Assembly: GCA_020062665.1 (NCBI GenBank)
Contig: JAGUVW010000043.1
Location: 1 to 64,000 of the forward strand
DNA length: 64,000 bases
Direction of reading: 5' to 3'
Source: Pseudomonadales bacterium
GTDB taxonomy: Bacteria; Pseudomonadota; Gammaproteobacteria; Pseudomonadales; Ketobacteraceae
Under the pieces are notes generated by a model. The model had not been told where the DNA came from. It ran no database searches and saw nothing but the letters and a program-made list of their open reading frames with translations. Of this stretch, positions 19,283 through 29,589 are shown piece after piece. The first letter of the stretch is position 1. Each line of letters starts with the position of its first letter. Position numbers and translations under genes: made by a program.

Positions 19283-19879
19283 TTACTTGAAATAGGCGTT
19301 TTCGCGCACCGTGTGGTCGGTGGTGTCTGTCACCCGCTTCAGTTGCGGCACCTTTTCCAGCAAGGTCTTCTCTATACCCTGCTTCAGCGTCACATCCACC
19401 ATGCCACAGCCCTGGCAGCCGCCGCCGAATTTCAGCACCGCCAGCGTCTCGTCTTCCAGCAATTCCACCAGTTGCACGTTACCGCCGTGGGATGCCAGTT
19501 GCGGGTTGATCTCGCTGTACAGGATATAGTTGATCTTCTGCTCGACAGACGCATTGTCATCGATCTGCGGCACCTTGGACTTGGGCGCGCGGAATGTGAG
19601 CTGGCCACCCATGCGATCCTTGGCATAGTCGATCACGGCGTCCTGCAGATAGGGCACGCTGGGGCCATCGATATAGGCATTGAAACCTTCCAGCTCGATT
19701 TTTTCGTCGGTGGGCTCGGCCTCACCCGCCGCGCAATAGGCCATGCAACACTCAGCGTGGGGAGTCCCCGGCCGCTCAACAAAGATCCGCACACCCATAC
19801 CGGCACTGTCCTGCTTGGCCAGCAATCCGAGCAGATATTCCTGGGCCGACTCCGTCACTTTGATGAAACCTTGCGTCAT
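19283..19879 (-). CDS. nfuA: iron-sulfur cluster carrier protein
   Basis: 198 residues. The N-terminal A-type-carrier-like domain lacks the usual three-Cys set, and the C-terminal Nfu domain carries the cluster-binding CxxC in GGCQGCGMVD (about 150). It delivers [4Fe-4S] clusters to apoproteins, especially under oxidative stress or iron shortage. The ATG at 19879 gives MTQGFIKVTESAQEYL, close to the family start. Possible clients in this window are the APS reductase, the sulfite reductase and aconitase B (inference). Confidence 0.95.
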   Translation of the reverse strand: MTQGFIKVTESAQEYLLGLLAKQDSAGMGVRIFVERPGTPHAECCMAYCAAGEAEPTDEKIELEGFNAYIDGPSVPYLQDAVIDYAKDRMGGQLTFRAPKSKVPQIDDNASVEQKINYILYSEINPQLASHGGNVQLVELLEDETLAVLKFGGGCQGCGMVDVTLKQGIEKTLLEKVPQLKRVTDTTDHTVRENAYFK

Positions 19880-20044
19880 AGCTCACCTGATACTGTTGAC
19901 CGTACAACCAATAAGGCTACGGGAAAGAATAACGTCTCGCGCGGGAAAAACCAAGCGCAGCACTCAAGTATTATCCGGTTGAAGAAAATCGTTCCGGCCA
20001 TGAAAAAAACTCAGTGGCGGTACGGCAATGGCCCCTGTTCAGTC

Positions 20045-20053
20045 TGATACAAT
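20045..20053 (+). promoter_or_regulatory. possible extended -10 promoter of metH
   Basis: TGATACAAT contains an extended TGN element and TACAAT (20048-20053), 45 bases before metH. No good -35 is present, which is common with extended -10 elements. No B12-box or SAM-riboswitch pattern was found between 19,880 and 20,097. Confidence 0.45.
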
Positions 20054-20097
20054 AGCCCACTTATTTGCCCTATCACAATAACAGACTGATTTTACAG

Positions 20098-23000
20098 ATG
20101 AATTCTTACGAGCAGCGCACCCGGTTACTGACACAGGCACTCCAGCAACGCATCCTGATCCTGGATGGCGCCATGGGCACCATGATCCAGCGTTACAAGT
20201 TGACCGAAGCGGATTACCGGGGCGAGCGTTTTGCCGACCATCCCCATGATCTGAAAGGCAACAACGACCTGCTGCTGCTGACCAAACCCCAGGTGATCCG
20301 CGAGATTCACAGCGCCTACCTGGACGCCGGCGCGGATATTATCGAAACCAACACCTTCAACTCAACCGCCGTTTCTCAGGCCGATTATCGCCTGGAAGCC
20401 GTGGTGTATGAGTTGAACAAGGTCGGCGCAGCCCTGGCACGGGAAGTCTGCGATGCCGCCACCGCAAAAAACCCGGCCAAGCCCCGCTTCGTCGCCGGCG
20501 TGCTGGGCCCCACCAGCCGCACCTGCTCCATCTCGCCGGACGTGAACCGGCCGGATTACCGCAACATCAGCTTCGACGAGTTGGTCGAGAACTACACCGA
20601 GGCCACCCGGGGCCTGATCGACGGCGGCGCCGACATCATTCTGATCGAAACCGTGTTCGACACACTGAACTGCCGCGCCGCCATCTTCGCCGTGCGCAAG
20701 TTCTTCCGCGAACACAACATCGAACTGCCGCTGATGATTTCCGGCACCATCACCGACGAGAGCGGCCGCACTCTATCCGGACAGACAGCCGAAGCGTTCT
20801 ACAACTCGGTGTCCCATGGCCGCCTGCTCAGCATCGGTTTGAACTGCGCGCTGGGCGCCGACAAACTGCGCCCCTACGTGGAAGAACTGTCCCGCGTCGC
20901 GAGCTGCTATGTGAGCGCGCACCCCAACGCCGGCCTGCCCAACGAATTCGGCGAGTACGATCAGACGCCGGAAGAAATGGCCGAGATCGTGAAGGAGTTC
21001 GCCACCAGCGGCTTCATCAATATTATTGGTGGCTGCTGCGGCTCCACACCGGATCACATCGCTGCCATTGCCAACGCCGTGGCCAGCGTGGCGCCCCGCA
21101 CTCGGCCCCAACTGAAACCCGTACTGAAACTTTCAGGTCTGGAACCCTTCAGCGTCGATGAAAACTCGCTGTTCGTGAATGTGGGCGAACGCACCAACGT
21201 CACCGGCTCGGCCCGTTTCCGCCGCCTGATTACCGAAGGCAATTTCGAGGAAGCATTGCAGATTGCCCGCGACCAGGTGGAAAGTGGTGCCCAGGTCATC
21301 GACATCAACATGGACGAAGGCATGCTGGATTCCCAGGGCGCGATGGTGAAGTTCCTGAACCTGATCGCATCGGAGCCGGAAATCAGCAAGGTGCCGATCA
21401 TGATCGACTCCTCCAAGTGGGAGATCATCGAGGCGGGCCTGAAATGCATCCAGGGCAAAGGCATCGTCAATTCCATCAGTCTGAAGGAAGGCGAAGAAGC
21501 CTTCCTTCATCACGCCCGCCTGTGTCGCGAATACGGCGCTGCCGTGGTGGTGATGGCGTTTGACGAAAAAGGCCAGGCGGACACCGTTGCCCGCAAGAAG
21601 GAAATCTGCAAGCGTTCCTACGATTTGCTGGTGGGCATTGGTTTTCCGCCGGAAGATATTATTTTCGATCCCAACGTGTTCGCAGTCGCGACAGGCATCG
21701 AGGAACACAACAACTACGCGGTGGATTTCATCGAGGCCTGCGCCTACATCAAGCAGAATCTGCCTTACGCGAAATCCTCCGGCGGCATCAGCAACGTGTC
21801 GTTCTCGTTCCGTGGCAATGATCCGGTGCGCGAGGCGATTCACGCGGTGTTCCTGTACCACGCCATCAAGGCGGGCCTGACCATGGGCATCGTCAACGCC
21901 GGTCAGCTGGCGATTTATGAAGAAATTCCCGCCGAGCTGCGCGAGCGCGTGGAAGACGTGATCCTGAACCGCCGCCCAGACGGCACCGACCGCCTGCTGG
22001 AAATTGCCGAGCAGTACAAAGGCGCCGGCGCCACCAAACAGGTAGAAGACAATGCCTGGCGCCAGTGGCCAGTGACCAAGCGTCTTGAGCACGCGCTGGT
22101 GAAAGGCATCACGACTTTCATTATAGAAGACACCGAGGAAGCGCGGCAGCAGGCGAAGCGCCCGATCGAAGTAATCGAAGGCCCGCTGATGGACGGCATG
22201 AACGTGGTGGGTGACCTGTTCGGTCAGGGCAAGATGTTCCTGCCGCAGGTGGTGAAAAGCGCCCGCGTGATGAAGCAGTCTGTCGCACACCTGATTCCCT
22301 TCATCGAAGCCGAGAAGGATGCCGGCACCCAGGCGAAAGGCAAGATCCTGATGGCCACGGTGAAAGGCGACGTACACGATATCGGCAAGAATATCGTAGG
22401 CGTGGTGCTGCAGTGCAACAACTACGAGGTGATCGACCTGGGCGTGATGGTGTCCTGCGAAAACATTCTGCAGGCGGCCAATGATCACAACGTCGACGTG
22501 ATCGGTCTGAGCGGCCTGATCACGCCGTCGCTGGATGAAATGGTGCACGTGGCGAAGGAAATGCAGCGCAAGGGCTTCAACAAGCCGCTGCTGATCGGTG
22601 GCGCCACCACGTCCAAAGCCCACACAGCGGTAAAAATTGATCCGCAATATGACAAGGCGCCGGTGGTGTATGTGCCGGATGCGTCGCGCAGTGTGGGCGT
22701 CGTGTCAGCCCTGATGAATCCCGAGCAGCGCGTCGTGCTGTTCAACAAGATGCAGGAAGAATACAACGCGGCCCGTGAACGCAACGCCAATCGCGGAAAT
22801 CGTACGCATCTGTTGAGCCATGAACAGGCTGCGCAGAATGCCTTCCCGTGGGACTGGGCGAATTACACGCCGCCCGCGCCCACCTTTACGGGCACCAAGG
22901 TGCTGGAAGATTACCCGCTGCAGGAACTGGTGGATCGCATCGACTGGACACCGTACTTCATCTCCTGGGAGCTGGCGGGCAAATATCCCACCATTCTGGA

Positions 23001-23793
23001 AGACAAGGTGGTAGGCGAAACCGCCCGCAACCTGTTCAACGATGCGCAAGCGATGCTGAAAAAAATCGTCGCGGAAAAATGGTTGCAGGCAAACGGTATC
23101 ATCGGCTTCTGGCCGGCGCAGCGCAGCGGCTCAGACGACATCCAGCTGCAGGATGACAACGGCAATCCGCTCGCCACCTTGCACCACCTGCGCCAGCAAA
23201 CCGCCAAGGCCAACGACCAGCCCAATTTCTCGCTGGCGGATTATGTGGCGCCTGCTGGCACTCACCAGGATTACGTCGGCGGCTTCGTTGTCACCGCGGG
23301 CATCGGTCTGGATAAAAAGGTTGTCGAGTTCGAAGCGAAGCACGATGACTACAGCGCGATTCTGCTCAAAGCGCTGGCGGATCGTCTGGCGGAGGCGTTC
23401 GCAGAACGTCTGCACGAGCGGGTGCGCAAGGAGTTCTGGGGCTATCAACCGCAGGAAAATCTCTCCAACGAGGAACTGATCAAGGAAAAATACGTGGGCA
23501 TCCGCCCTGCCCCCGGCTACCCCGCCTGCCCGGATCACACCGAAAAGGGCACGCTGTTCCGCTTGCTGGACGCAGAAAACAAAACCGGCGTGAAACTCAC
23601 CGAGCACTTCGCCATGTATCCCACTGCAGCGGTCAGCGGCTGGTATTTCTCGCACCCGGAATCCCGTTATTTCGCCATCGGCAAGATCGGCAAGGATCAG
23701 GTGGAGGATTACGCCAGGCGCAAAGGTATGACACTGGCGCAGGCCGAGCGCTGGCTGAGCCCGGCTCTGGCCTATGATCCGGATGCACGCTGA
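20098..23793 (+). CDS. metH: cobalamin-dependent methionine synthase
   Basis: 1231 residues (E. coli 1227), full-length. Transfers methyl from methyltetrahydrofolate to homocysteine through enzyme-bound cobalamin. Four modules: homocysteine domain with the zinc cysteines in [10 protein letters not shown] (about 311-314), the pterin domain (about 350-620) with [11 protein letters not shown] at its start, the cobalamin domain with VHDIGKNIV (axial His about 760) and GLSGLITPS, and the C-terminal S-adenosylmethionine reactivation domain ending in the [12 protein letters not shown] and [12 protein letters not shown] segments. ATG 20098 matches the family start; an in-frame ATG at 20065 adds only 11 residues. 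The MATE gene follows after 17 bases. Confidence 0.97.
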   Translation: MNSYEQRTRLLTQALQQRILILDGAMGTMIQRYKLTEADYRGERFADHPHDLKGNNDLLLLTKPQVIREIHSAYLDAGADIIETNTFNSTAVSQADYRLEAVVYELNKVGAALAREVCDAATAKNPAKPRFVAGVLGPTSRTCSISPDVNRPDYRNISFDELVENYTEATRGLIDGGADIILIETVFDTLNCRAAIFAVRKFFREHNIELPLMISGTITDESGRTLSGQTAEAFYNSVSHGRLLSIGLNCALGADKLRPYVEELSRVASCYVSAHPNAGLPNEFGEYDQTPEEMAEIVKEFATSGFINIIGGCCGSTPDHIAAIANAVASVAPRTRPQLKPVLKLSGLEPFSVDENSLFVNVGERTNVTGSARFRRLITEGNFEEALQIARDQVESGAQVIDINMDEGMLDSQGAMVKFLNLIASEPEISKVPIMIDSSKWEIIEAGLKCIQGKGIVNSISLKEGEEAFLHHARLCREYGAAVVVMAFDEKGQADTVARKKEICKRSYDLLVGIGFPPEDIIFDPNVFAVATGIEEHNNYAVDFIEACAYIKQNLPYAKSSGGISNVSFSFRGNDPVREAIHAVFLYHAIKAGLTMGIVNAGQLAIYEEIPAELRERVEDVILNRRPDGTDRLLEIAEQYKGAGATKQVEDNAWRQWPVTKRLEHALVKGITTFIIEDTEEARQQAKRPIEVIEGPLMDGMNVVGDLFGQGKMFLPQVVKSARVMKQSVAHLIPFIEAEKDAGTQAKGKILMATVKGDVHDIGKNIVGVVLQCNNYEVIDLGVMVSCENILQAANDHNVDVIGLSGLITPSLDEMVHVAKEMQRKGFNKPLLIGGATTSKAHTAVKIDPQYDKAPVVYVPDASRSVGVVSALMNPEQRVVLFNKMQEEYNAARERNANRGNRTHLLSHEQAAQNAFPWDWANYTPPAPTFTGTKVLEDYPLQELVDRIDWTPYFISWELAGKYPTILEDKVVGETARNLFNDAQAMLKKIVAEKWLQANGIIGFWPAQRSGSDDIQLQDDNGNPLATLHHLRQQTAKANDQPNFSLADYVAPAGTHQDYVGGFVVTAGIGLDKKVVEFEAKHDDYSAILLKALADRLAEAFAERLHERVRKEFWGYQPQENLSNEELIKEKYVGIRPAPGYPACPDHTEKGTLFRLLDAENKTGVKLTEHFAMYPTAAVSGWYFSHPESRYFAIGKIGKDQVEDYARRKGMTLAQAERWLSPALAYDPDAR

Positions 23794-23810
23794 ATGAAAG
23801 GATTCCCGCG

Positions 23811-25148
23811 ATGAAGGGCTACTGGCCCACCGGTGAACGCATGCGCCAGATACTCACGCTGGCGCTGCCGATCATCGCGGGCATGACTTCGCAAAGCCTG
23901 CTCAATCTGGTGGACGCCTGGATGGTAGGACATCTGGGTGCCGACGCTCTCGCCGCCGTGGGCATGGCATCCAACACCAACTACCTGGCGTCTGCTGCGG
24001 TGATCGGGCTGGGTTCTGGCGTGCAGGCCATGGTGGCGCGACGCAAGGGCGCCAATAGCGTCGATGACATGGCGACGCCGCTGAATGCCGGTTTGCTGAT
24101 TGCACTGGTGATGGCGTTGCCACTGTTCCTGCTGTTCTTCTTCGGTTCCCACACCTTCATGTCACTGCTGATCGACGATGAAAACGTGGTACCGCTGGCG
24201 GACGACTATTTCGCCGTGCGGGTAGCCGGCATTTTCGCCCTGGGCATGAATTTCAGTTTTCGCGGCTTCTGGAACGGCATCAATCATTCCATGGTGTACA
24301 TGCGCACCCTGATCATCATGCACGTGGCCAATGTGGTGTTCAGCTATGGTCTGATCTTCGGTCATTGGGGGCTGCCGGAGCTGGGTGTATTCGGCGCCGG
24401 CCTCGGCACCACTCTCGCCCTGTATCTGGCCAGCATCCTTTATTTCGTCCAATGCTGGCTGAAGACCCGTCACCACGGCTTCATGATCGCCCGCCCGAGC
24501 CGGGAGCTGCTCACCAGCACGCTGAAGCTGTCTCTGCCCAACTCCATTCAGCAGGTATTTTTTGCCGGCGGTATCACAGCGCTGTTCTGGATCATCGGCC
24601 AGGTGGGCACGGCAGAGCTGGCGGTGGGTCATGTGCTGATCACACTGATTCTGTTCCTGATCCTGCCCGCCATGGGGCTGGGCATGGCTGCCACCTCGCT
24701 GGTGAGTCAGGCGCTGGGCCGACGCGAGCCGGAAGATGCGCTGCGCTGGGGCGTCAACATCACCCTGCTGGGCATGATCATGCTGTGGGGCATCGCCATG
24801 CCGCTGCTGCTTTTCCCGGACTGGGTGCTGGGCCTGTTCCTGCAGGAACCTGAGTTGATCGAACTGGGCCGCATTCCGCTGCGTATCACCGCCATCTTCA
24901 TCGGCATCGACGCCGCCGGCATCATTCTGACCCAGGCCCTGCTGGGCGCCGGTGCCAGCAAGCTGGTGATGAAAATCAGCATCTCACTGCAGTGGGGTTT
25001 CTTTCTCCCGGCGGCCTGGCTGATCGGTCCGGCCCTGGGTTACGGCCTCACCGCAATCTGGGCTTTCCAGATGCTGCAGCGCCTGTTGCTGGCCCTGACC
25101 ATGGCCTATCATTGGCGGGCGCGGCAATGGGCCACCATTCATATCTGA
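23811..25148 (+). CDS. MATE family efflux transporter
   Basis: 445 residues with about 12 membrane segments in two similar halves, the MATE layout. Typical segments are LALPIIAGMTSQSLLNLVDAW in the first helix and GHLGADALAAVGMA after it, with the matching second-half start LKLSLPNSIQQVFFAGGI. It probably exports cationic or aromatic compounds by Na+ or H+ antiport; the substrate cannot be read from sequence. It lies 17 bases after metH with AGGA before its ATG, so it is co-transcribed, and a small DUF2970 gene follows. Confidence 0.88.
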   Translation: MKGYWPTGERMRQILTLALPIIAGMTSQSLLNLVDAWMVGHLGADALAAVGMASNTNYLASAAVIGLGSGVQAMVARRKGANSVDDMATPLNAGLLIALVMALPLFLLFFFGSHTFMSLLIDDENVVPLADDYFAVRVAGIFALGMNFSFRGFWNGINHSMVYMRTLIIMHVANVVFSYGLIFGHWGLPELGVFGAGLGTTLALYLASILYFVQCWLKTRHHGFMIARPSRELLTSTLKLSLPNSIQQVFFAGGITALFWIIGQVGTAELAVGHVLITLILFLILPAMGLGMAATSLVSQALGRREPEDALRWGVNITLLGMIMLWGIAMPLLLFPDWVLGLFLQEPELIELGRIPLRITAIFIGIDAAGIILTQALLGAGASKLVMKISISLQWGFFLPAAWLIGPALGYGLTAIWAFQMLQRLLLALTMAYHWRARQWATIHI

Positions 25149-25165
25149 TCCTTTGGGACATTCAC

Positions 25166-25402
25166 ATGACTGAAGACAACCGGGACACTGGACAGAGTTC
25201 AAAAGACAAGGGCGGCATACTGGGTACCCTGCAGACCATCCTCGGCGCTGTTTTCGGCGTGCAGAGCGACAAGAAGCGCCAGGAAGACTTCGCCAAAGCC
25301 GATCCGGGCAAGCTCATTGCCCTGGGCATTATCACCGTTATTGTGATCATGGTGGCCATGGCGATCACCGTGAATACGGTGCTGGACTCTGCAGGCCGAT
25401 GA
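25166..25402 (+). CDS. DUF2970 small membrane protein
   Basis: 78 residues. The segment ILGTLQTILGAVFGVQSDKK followed by RQEDFAKADPGK is the DUF2970 signature (usually FFGVQS-x-K-x-R-x-x-DF). A single hydrophobic helix (LIALGIITVIVIMVAMAITV) forms the C-terminal half, giving a one-pass inner membrane protein with a short cytoplasmic arm. Function unknown. It starts 17 bases after the MATE gene and is probably the last gene of the metH unit. A longer in-frame reading from 24992 merely overlaps the MATE gene and was not used. Confidence 0.75.
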   Translation: MTEDNRDTGQSSKDKGGILGTLQTILGAVFGVQSDKKRQEDFAKADPGKLIALGIITVIVIMVAMAITVNTVLDSAGR

Positions 25403-25444
25403 TTTTCCTGGCAGATTTTTATTCATAGAACGGCATATCCATAT

Positions 25445-25470
25445 TTCAAAATATTACTTTTCTGTATAAA
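25445..25470 (+). promoter_or_regulatory. possible activator-dependent promoter of the sulfite reductase gene
   Basis: TGTATAAAGG gives a good -10 (TATAAA 25465-25470). The -35 area is poor and the upstream 40 bases are AT-rich, which would suit CysB-dependent activation. No CysB site can be defined by eye. Confidence 0.35.
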
Positions 25471-25571
25471 GGCGGGCTGGTAACCTTCCGGCCTCGAAAA
25501 CCCGGCCCAGGGGGCCTTCGCGCCAAAAACCATATTTTTCATGTGGTTACGAGTTGTAAACGAGTGTAAGC

Positions 25572-27227
25572 ATGTACGTCTATACCGAATATGATCAGCA
25601 ACTGCTCAACGAGCGCGTGGCCCAGTTTCGCGGCCAGACCGAACGCTTTTTGAAGGGCGAACTCACCAACGAAGAATTCCTGCCGCTGCGTCTGCAGAAT
25701 GGCCTGTACGTGCAGCGCCACGCGCCCATGCTGCGGATCGCCGTTCCCTACGGCCTGCTCAGCAGCGCTCAGTTGCGGGTATTGGGGGAAATCGCCCGGG
25801 ATTTCGACAAGGGCTACGCCCATGTGAGCACCCGTCAGAACGTCCAGTTCAACTGGCCGGCGCTGCCCCAGGTGCCAGACATTCTTGCCAAGCTCGCTAC
25901 GGTTCAGATGCACGGCATCCAGACCAGCGGCAACTGCATCCGCAACGTCACCACCGACCAGTTTGCCGGCGTCGCCCGCGATGAACTGACCGACCCCCGT
26001 CCCTGGTGCGAAATCATCCGCCAGTGGAGTACTTTCCATCCGGAATTCGCCTTTTTGCCGCGCAAGTTCAAGATCGCGGTAAATGCTTCTGCCGACGACC
26101 GCGCCGCCATGAAATTCCACGACATCGGCGTGCAGATCGTGAAGAACGCGCAAGGTCAGCTGGGCTTCTCAATCTGGGTGGGCGGCGGTCTGGGTCGCAC
26201 GCCCATCGTGGCGGAAGAAATCATTTCCTTCCTGGAACCGAAATACCTGCTGTCCTATCTGGAAGCCATTCTGCGTGTCTACAACCGCTATGGCCGCCGC
26301 GACAACAAGTACAAGGCCCGCATCAAGATCCTGGTGAAAGCGCTGGGTATCGATGCCTTCCGCGAAAAGGTGGAAGCGGAATGGCAGCACATGAAAGACA
26401 CCGACATGGATCTACCGGAATCCGAGATCGAGCTGATGCACGGATACTTCAAAGATCCCGCCTATGCCACGTTGCAGGACAATCCTGCCGTGCTGCAGCA
26501 AGCCCGCGCGGCGTCACCGGGTTTCGACAACTGGATCAAGCGCAATTGCACGGCGCACAAAAAGCCGGGCTACATGGCGGTGACGCTGTCCCTGAAAGCC
26601 ACTGCAGTGGCACCGGGTGATGTCAGCACCGAGGATCTGTTCGCCATTGCCGATCTGGCAGATCGCTACAGCTTTGGCGAAGCCCGCAGCACCCACAACC
26701 AGAACATGGTGCTGGCAGACGTGCGTCAGGATCAACTGTTCGATCTTTGGCAGGAATTGAAGGCGCTAGGCTTTGCCACCGCCAATATCGGCTACCTGAC
26801 CGACATCACCTGCTGCCCCGGCGGCGATTTCTGCTCCCTGGCCAACGCCAAATCCATCCCCATTGCCGAACAGATCCAGCGCAAGTTCGACGACCTGGAT
26901 TACCTGTACGACCTGGGCGAAATCGAGCTGAACATTTCCGGCTGCATGAACGCCTGCGGTCACCACCACATCGGCAACATCGGCATTCTGGGTGTGGACA
27001 AGAAAGGCGAGGAGTTCTATCAGATCTCCCTGGGTGGCAATTCCGGCACCGATGCCAAGATCGGCCAGATCATCGGACCCTCTTTCGGTGAAGCTGAAGT
27101 GGCAGACGTGATCAGCAAAATTATCGATGTATTTGTAGAAAAGCGTATTGAGGGCGAATCCTTCCTGATGACGTTCGATCGCATCGGCATGGCCCCCTTC
27201 AAGGAGAAAGTCTATGCAGCCGCGTAA
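25572..27227 (+). CDS. cysI: siroheme sulfite reductase (nitrite/sulfite reductase family)
   Basis: 551 residues. Six-electron reduction of sulfite to sulfide. Two ferredoxin-like halves and two siroheme/[4Fe-4S] halves: HVSTRQNVQFNW and TSGNCIRNVT in the first repeat, then the cluster cysteines CCPGGDFCSLA (about 413-421) and SGCMNACGHHH (about 456-463). It is the compact single-polypeptide type common in pseudomonads. No CysJ flavoprotein is in the window, so electrons probably come from ferredoxin or another donor. The last 14 bases overlap the DUF934 gene, so translation is coupled. It works downstream of the APS reductase at 7565. Confidence 0.92.
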   Translation: MYVYTEYDQQLLNERVAQFRGQTERFLKGELTNEEFLPLRLQNGLYVQRHAPMLRIAVPYGLLSSAQLRVLGEIARDFDKGYAHVSTRQNVQFNWPALPQVPDILAKLATVQMHGIQTSGNCIRNVTTDQFAGVARDELTDPRPWCEIIRQWSTFHPEFAFLPRKFKIAVNASADDRAAMKFHDIGVQIVKNAQGQLGFSIWVGGGLGRTPIVAEEIISFLEPKYLLSYLEAILRVYNRYGRRDNKYKARIKILVKALGIDAFREKVEAEWQHMKDTDMDLPESEIELMHGYFKDPAYATLQDNPAVLQQARAASPGFDNWIKRNCTAHKKPGYMAVTLSLKATAVAPGDVSTEDLFAIADLADRYSFGEARSTHNQNMVLADVRQDQLFDLWQELKALGFATANIGYLTDITCCPGGDFCSLANAKSIPIAEQIQRKFDDLDYLYDLGEIELNISGCMNACGHHHIGNIGILGVDKKGEEFYQISLGGNSGTDAKIGQIIGPSFGEAEVADVISKIIDVFVEKRIEGESFLMTFDRIGMAPFKEKVYAAA

Positions 27228-27711
27228 GATCATCCGCAACCGTGCGATCGTCGATGACAGCTTCCGCTATGTGACCCATGCAGACGATCTGGCCGCCGGT
27301 GGTGACATCATCGTGGATCTGGCGTTATGGCTTGCGCACAAGTCCGATCTGAAAAATCATCGCGGCAAAGTCGGCGTGCAGCTGCCTGGCGACGCCGAAC
27401 CTGATGTCATCGCCGATGACCTGTCGCAGCTGGCAGTGATTGCGATTCACTTCCCGGTGTTTCGCGATGGCCGTGGTTTTTCCCTTGCCCGCATTCTGCG
27501 CGGCCGTTTTGGTTACCAGGGTGAATTGCGCGCCACCGGCGATGTGTTGCGGGATCAGTTGTTCTTCATGCAGCGCTGTGGTTTCAATGCCTTCGATCCC
27601 CGTGCCGATCGCAGCATCGAGGACGCGCTCAAAGGCCTGAACGATTTCAGCGTCATCTATCAGGCGGACGCCCACGAGAAGCGGCCGATCTACCGCCGGC
27701 GCGTGTCCTGA
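27214..27711 (+). CDS. DUF934 protein, sulfite reductase partner
   Basis: 165 residues of the DUF934 family, found almost always right after this type of sulfite reductase gene. Conserved features visible: DLALWL near residue 32-37, AIHFPVFRDGRGFSLARILR near 74-93 and RCGFNAFD near 121. No cysteine cluster or known cofactor motif. A strong AAGGAG ribosome site precedes the ATG inside the end of cysI. Its biochemical task is not established; an accessory role in sulfite reductase function or assembly is inferred from linkage. Confidence 0.88.
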   Translation: MQPRKIIRNRAIVDDSFRYVTHADDLAAGGDIIVDLALWLAHKSDLKNHRGKVGVQLPGDAEPDVIADDLSQLAVIAIHFPVFRDGRGFSLARILRGRFGYQGELRATGDVLRDQLFFMQRCGFNAFDPRADRSIEDALKGLNDFSVIYQADAHEKRPIYRRRVS

Positions 27712-27731
27712 TCTTTACTCCAGTGTTGCTG

Positions 27732-27761
27732 AAAAGGGTTGCCGATGTGCAACCCTTTTTT
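27732..27761. terminator. bidirectional terminator after the cysI operon
   Basis: GGGTTGC/GCAACCC stem flanked by AAAA and TTTTTT; it serves cysI-DUF934 on the plus strand and the convergent unknown gene on the minus strand. Confidence 0.88.
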
Positions 27762-27789
27762 GTTGCCCGCGTCGCAGCAAATTCGCCAT

Positions 27790-28368
27790 TCAGTTCGCCG
27801 TCGACGCTACTCGCTTGCCGGCTCCGTCCAACAGCTTCAAGCTCTCTCGCGTCAGCAAACGGCTGAATCCTTTGGCGAACGTCCAGGCCGTTCCGTAATA
27901 CACAATCCAGTTCCCGCTGGCAATGGCGTTTTCCGTTTCCCCTTCGAACAGCGTAAAGGGCAAACACAAACGCTGCATGTCCGATACCGCCGCAATGCGG
28001 GTGCCACCGATGATGAAACGCTTGCGCTGCTTGAATGTGTGGTAAAGACAAGATGAATAAAAGCGCAAACGCAGGGGAAAGCTGCGTACCTCCGGCTCCA
28101 TCCACATGCAGGTGATTTCAACGAAATCCTGCTGTGCTCCCGGCAATGGCGCGATGCGCTCGAAGCCGATCTGTCCCATCAGATCGAAAAACCGATGCTG
28201 GCTGGCACCATGAATCACATACCCGGCCTGCAATCCGTTGCTGTCGCGATACGCATACACATCGCTGGCGGCAAGATATTCCAGACTCACATGATTCCCT
28301 GCCCTACGCTCGAAATGCTGTTTGAACGCTGCCAGATCCGTTTGCTGTGTGAGTTTGATTCTTTTCAT
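27790..28368 (-). CDS. conserved-looking protein of unknown function
   Basis: 192 residues, no signal peptide or membrane helix. Mixed alpha/beta composition with several Tyr, Phe and Arg; five cysteines scattered without a motif. The order of a strand (SDVYAYRDSNGLQAGYVIHG), an exposed loop and later FIIGGTRIAAVSD vaguely recalls acyltransferase (GNAT/AHL-synthase-like) folds, but no acyl-CoA loop is evident, so this is only a guess. It diverges from the ArsM-like methyltransferase gene across 162 bases, and the two may share control. Good coding character: open for 192 codons, ATG start and shared terminator. Confidence 0.65.
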   Translation of the reverse strand: MKRIKLTQQTDLAAFKQHFERRAGNHVSLEYLAASDVYAYRDSNGLQAGYVIHGASQHRFFDLMGQIGFERIAPLPGAQQDFVEITCMWMEPEVRSFPLRLRFYSSCLYHTFKQRKRFIIGGTRIAAVSDMQRLCLPFTLFEGETENAIASGNWIVYYGTAWTFAKGFSRLLTRESLKLLDGAGKRVASTAN

Positions 28369-28530
28369 GACATCCTCTTCGTTTTAGGTCATCCCGACAC
28401 CATGCTATCCGACACGGCAGAGAAAAAGCAGTTGGAATTTGCGCAGCGATTGTAAGCAATTGACAATGGCAGCCTGGCTTGGCACCTTTGCTCAAACCCA
28501 CCCGCAGGATGCTGCAACAGGAGAGACCCC

Positions 28531-29583
28531 GTGCACGAACAGGTGAAAGAGTATTACGGCAAAACCCTGCAAGGTTCGCAGGATCTGCAAACCAATGCCT
28601 GCTGCACAGACACCGACCTGCCGGCGTACCTGAAGCCTGTTCTGGCCAGCATTCATGACGATGTCATGACACGCTATTACGGTTGCGGGTTGATTGCGCC
28701 CGCTGCGCTGCGAGGCATGCGCATTCTGGATCTGGGCTGCGGTGCCGGCCGCGATGTCTACGCGCTGTCTGCACTGGTGGGCGAATCCGGCTCTGTGGTG
28801 GGCGTGGACATGACCGAAGAACAGCTGGCCGTTGCAAACCAGCACCTTGACTATCACGCCCAGCGTTTCGGTTTCGCGCAATCCAACGTTACCTTCCTGC
28901 ACGGTTACATCGAAAAGCTGGATCTGCTGAATCTGCCCGAAAACAGTTTCGACATCATCGTGTCCAACTGTGTCATCAATCTGTCACCAGACAAGGCTGC
29001 CGTATTGAAGCAGGCGCACCGTTTGCTCAAGCCCGGTGGCGAGCTGTATTTTTCCGATGTGTACGCCGATAAACGCGTGCCGGCCCAGCTGGTGGATGAT
29101 CCCCTGCTCTACGGTGAATGCCTGAGTGGCGCGCTGTACTGGAATGATTTTGTGAATCTGGCCAAGCGTTGCGGATTCGCCGATCCGCGTCTGGTGGAGG
29201 ATCGCCCGATCACCGTCAGCAACGCTGCCATTCAGGAAAAGCTGGGTAATCTGCGTTTCTTCAGCGCCACCTATCGGCTGTTCAAGATTGATGGCCTGGA
29301 ACCGGCCTGCGAGGATTACGGGCAGGCAGTGATTTACAAAGGTACGATTCCCCATCATCCGGATGTAATCGTGCTGGACAAGCATCATGTGATCCAGCGT
29401 GGCAAGGTGTTCCCGGTGTGCGGCAACACCTACCGGATGCTGAACGAGACCCGCTTCAAAGCGCACTTCGACTTCATCGGCACCTGGGACAACCATTACG
29501 GGATTTTTGAAGGTTGTGGCACCAGCCTGCCGTTTGATACAGCCGTCACAGGCAGCACGTCGTCCGGTGGCGGATGTTGCTGA
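28531..29583 (+). CDS. arsM: ArsM-like arsenite S-adenosylmethionine methyltransferase
   Basis: 350 residues, class I methyltransferase with motif I ILDLGCGAGRDVYAL (about 68-82) and GVDMTEEQL as motif II. The N-terminus VKEYYGKTLQGSQDLQTNAC matches long-type ArsM proteins that methylate arsenite. Cysteines in the places expected for arsenic binding: the N-terminal CC pair (24-25), Cys in SNCVINL and Cys in YGECLSG. The protein ends in Ser/Gly residues and a CC pair, a tail that could bind thiophilic metals. The start is GTG 28531 with AGGAGAG upstream. No arsR, arsB, arsC or radical-SAM arsS gene is nearby, so arsenic function rests on homology alone. Confidence 0.82.
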   Translation: MHEQVKEYYGKTLQGSQDLQTNACCTDTDLPAYLKPVLASIHDDVMTRYYGCGLIAPAALRGMRILDLGCGAGRDVYALSALVGESGSVVGVDMTEEQLAVANQHLDYHAQRFGFAQSNVTFLHGYIEKLDLLNLPENSFDIIVSNCVINLSPDKAAVLKQAHRLLKPGGELYFSDVYADKRVPAQLVDDPLLYGECLSGALYWNDFVNLAKRCGFADPRLVEDRPITVSNAAIQEKLGNLRFFSATYRLFKIDGLEPACEDYGQAVIYKGTIPHHPDVIVLDKHHVIQRGKVFPVCGNTYRMLNETRFKAHFDFIGTWDNHYGIFEGCGTSLPFDTAVTGSTSSGGGCC

Positions 29584-29589
29584 TTAAGC

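Noticed and set aside
19880-20097. Cobalamin or SAM riboswitch before metH
   Set aside because: No B12-box or SAM-type conserved core, and too little paired structure; the gap looks like an ordinary promoter region.
21133-22647. 504-codon open frame antisense to metH
   Set aside because: A shadow of the methionine synthase gene with low-complexity His/Gln/Val-rich translation.
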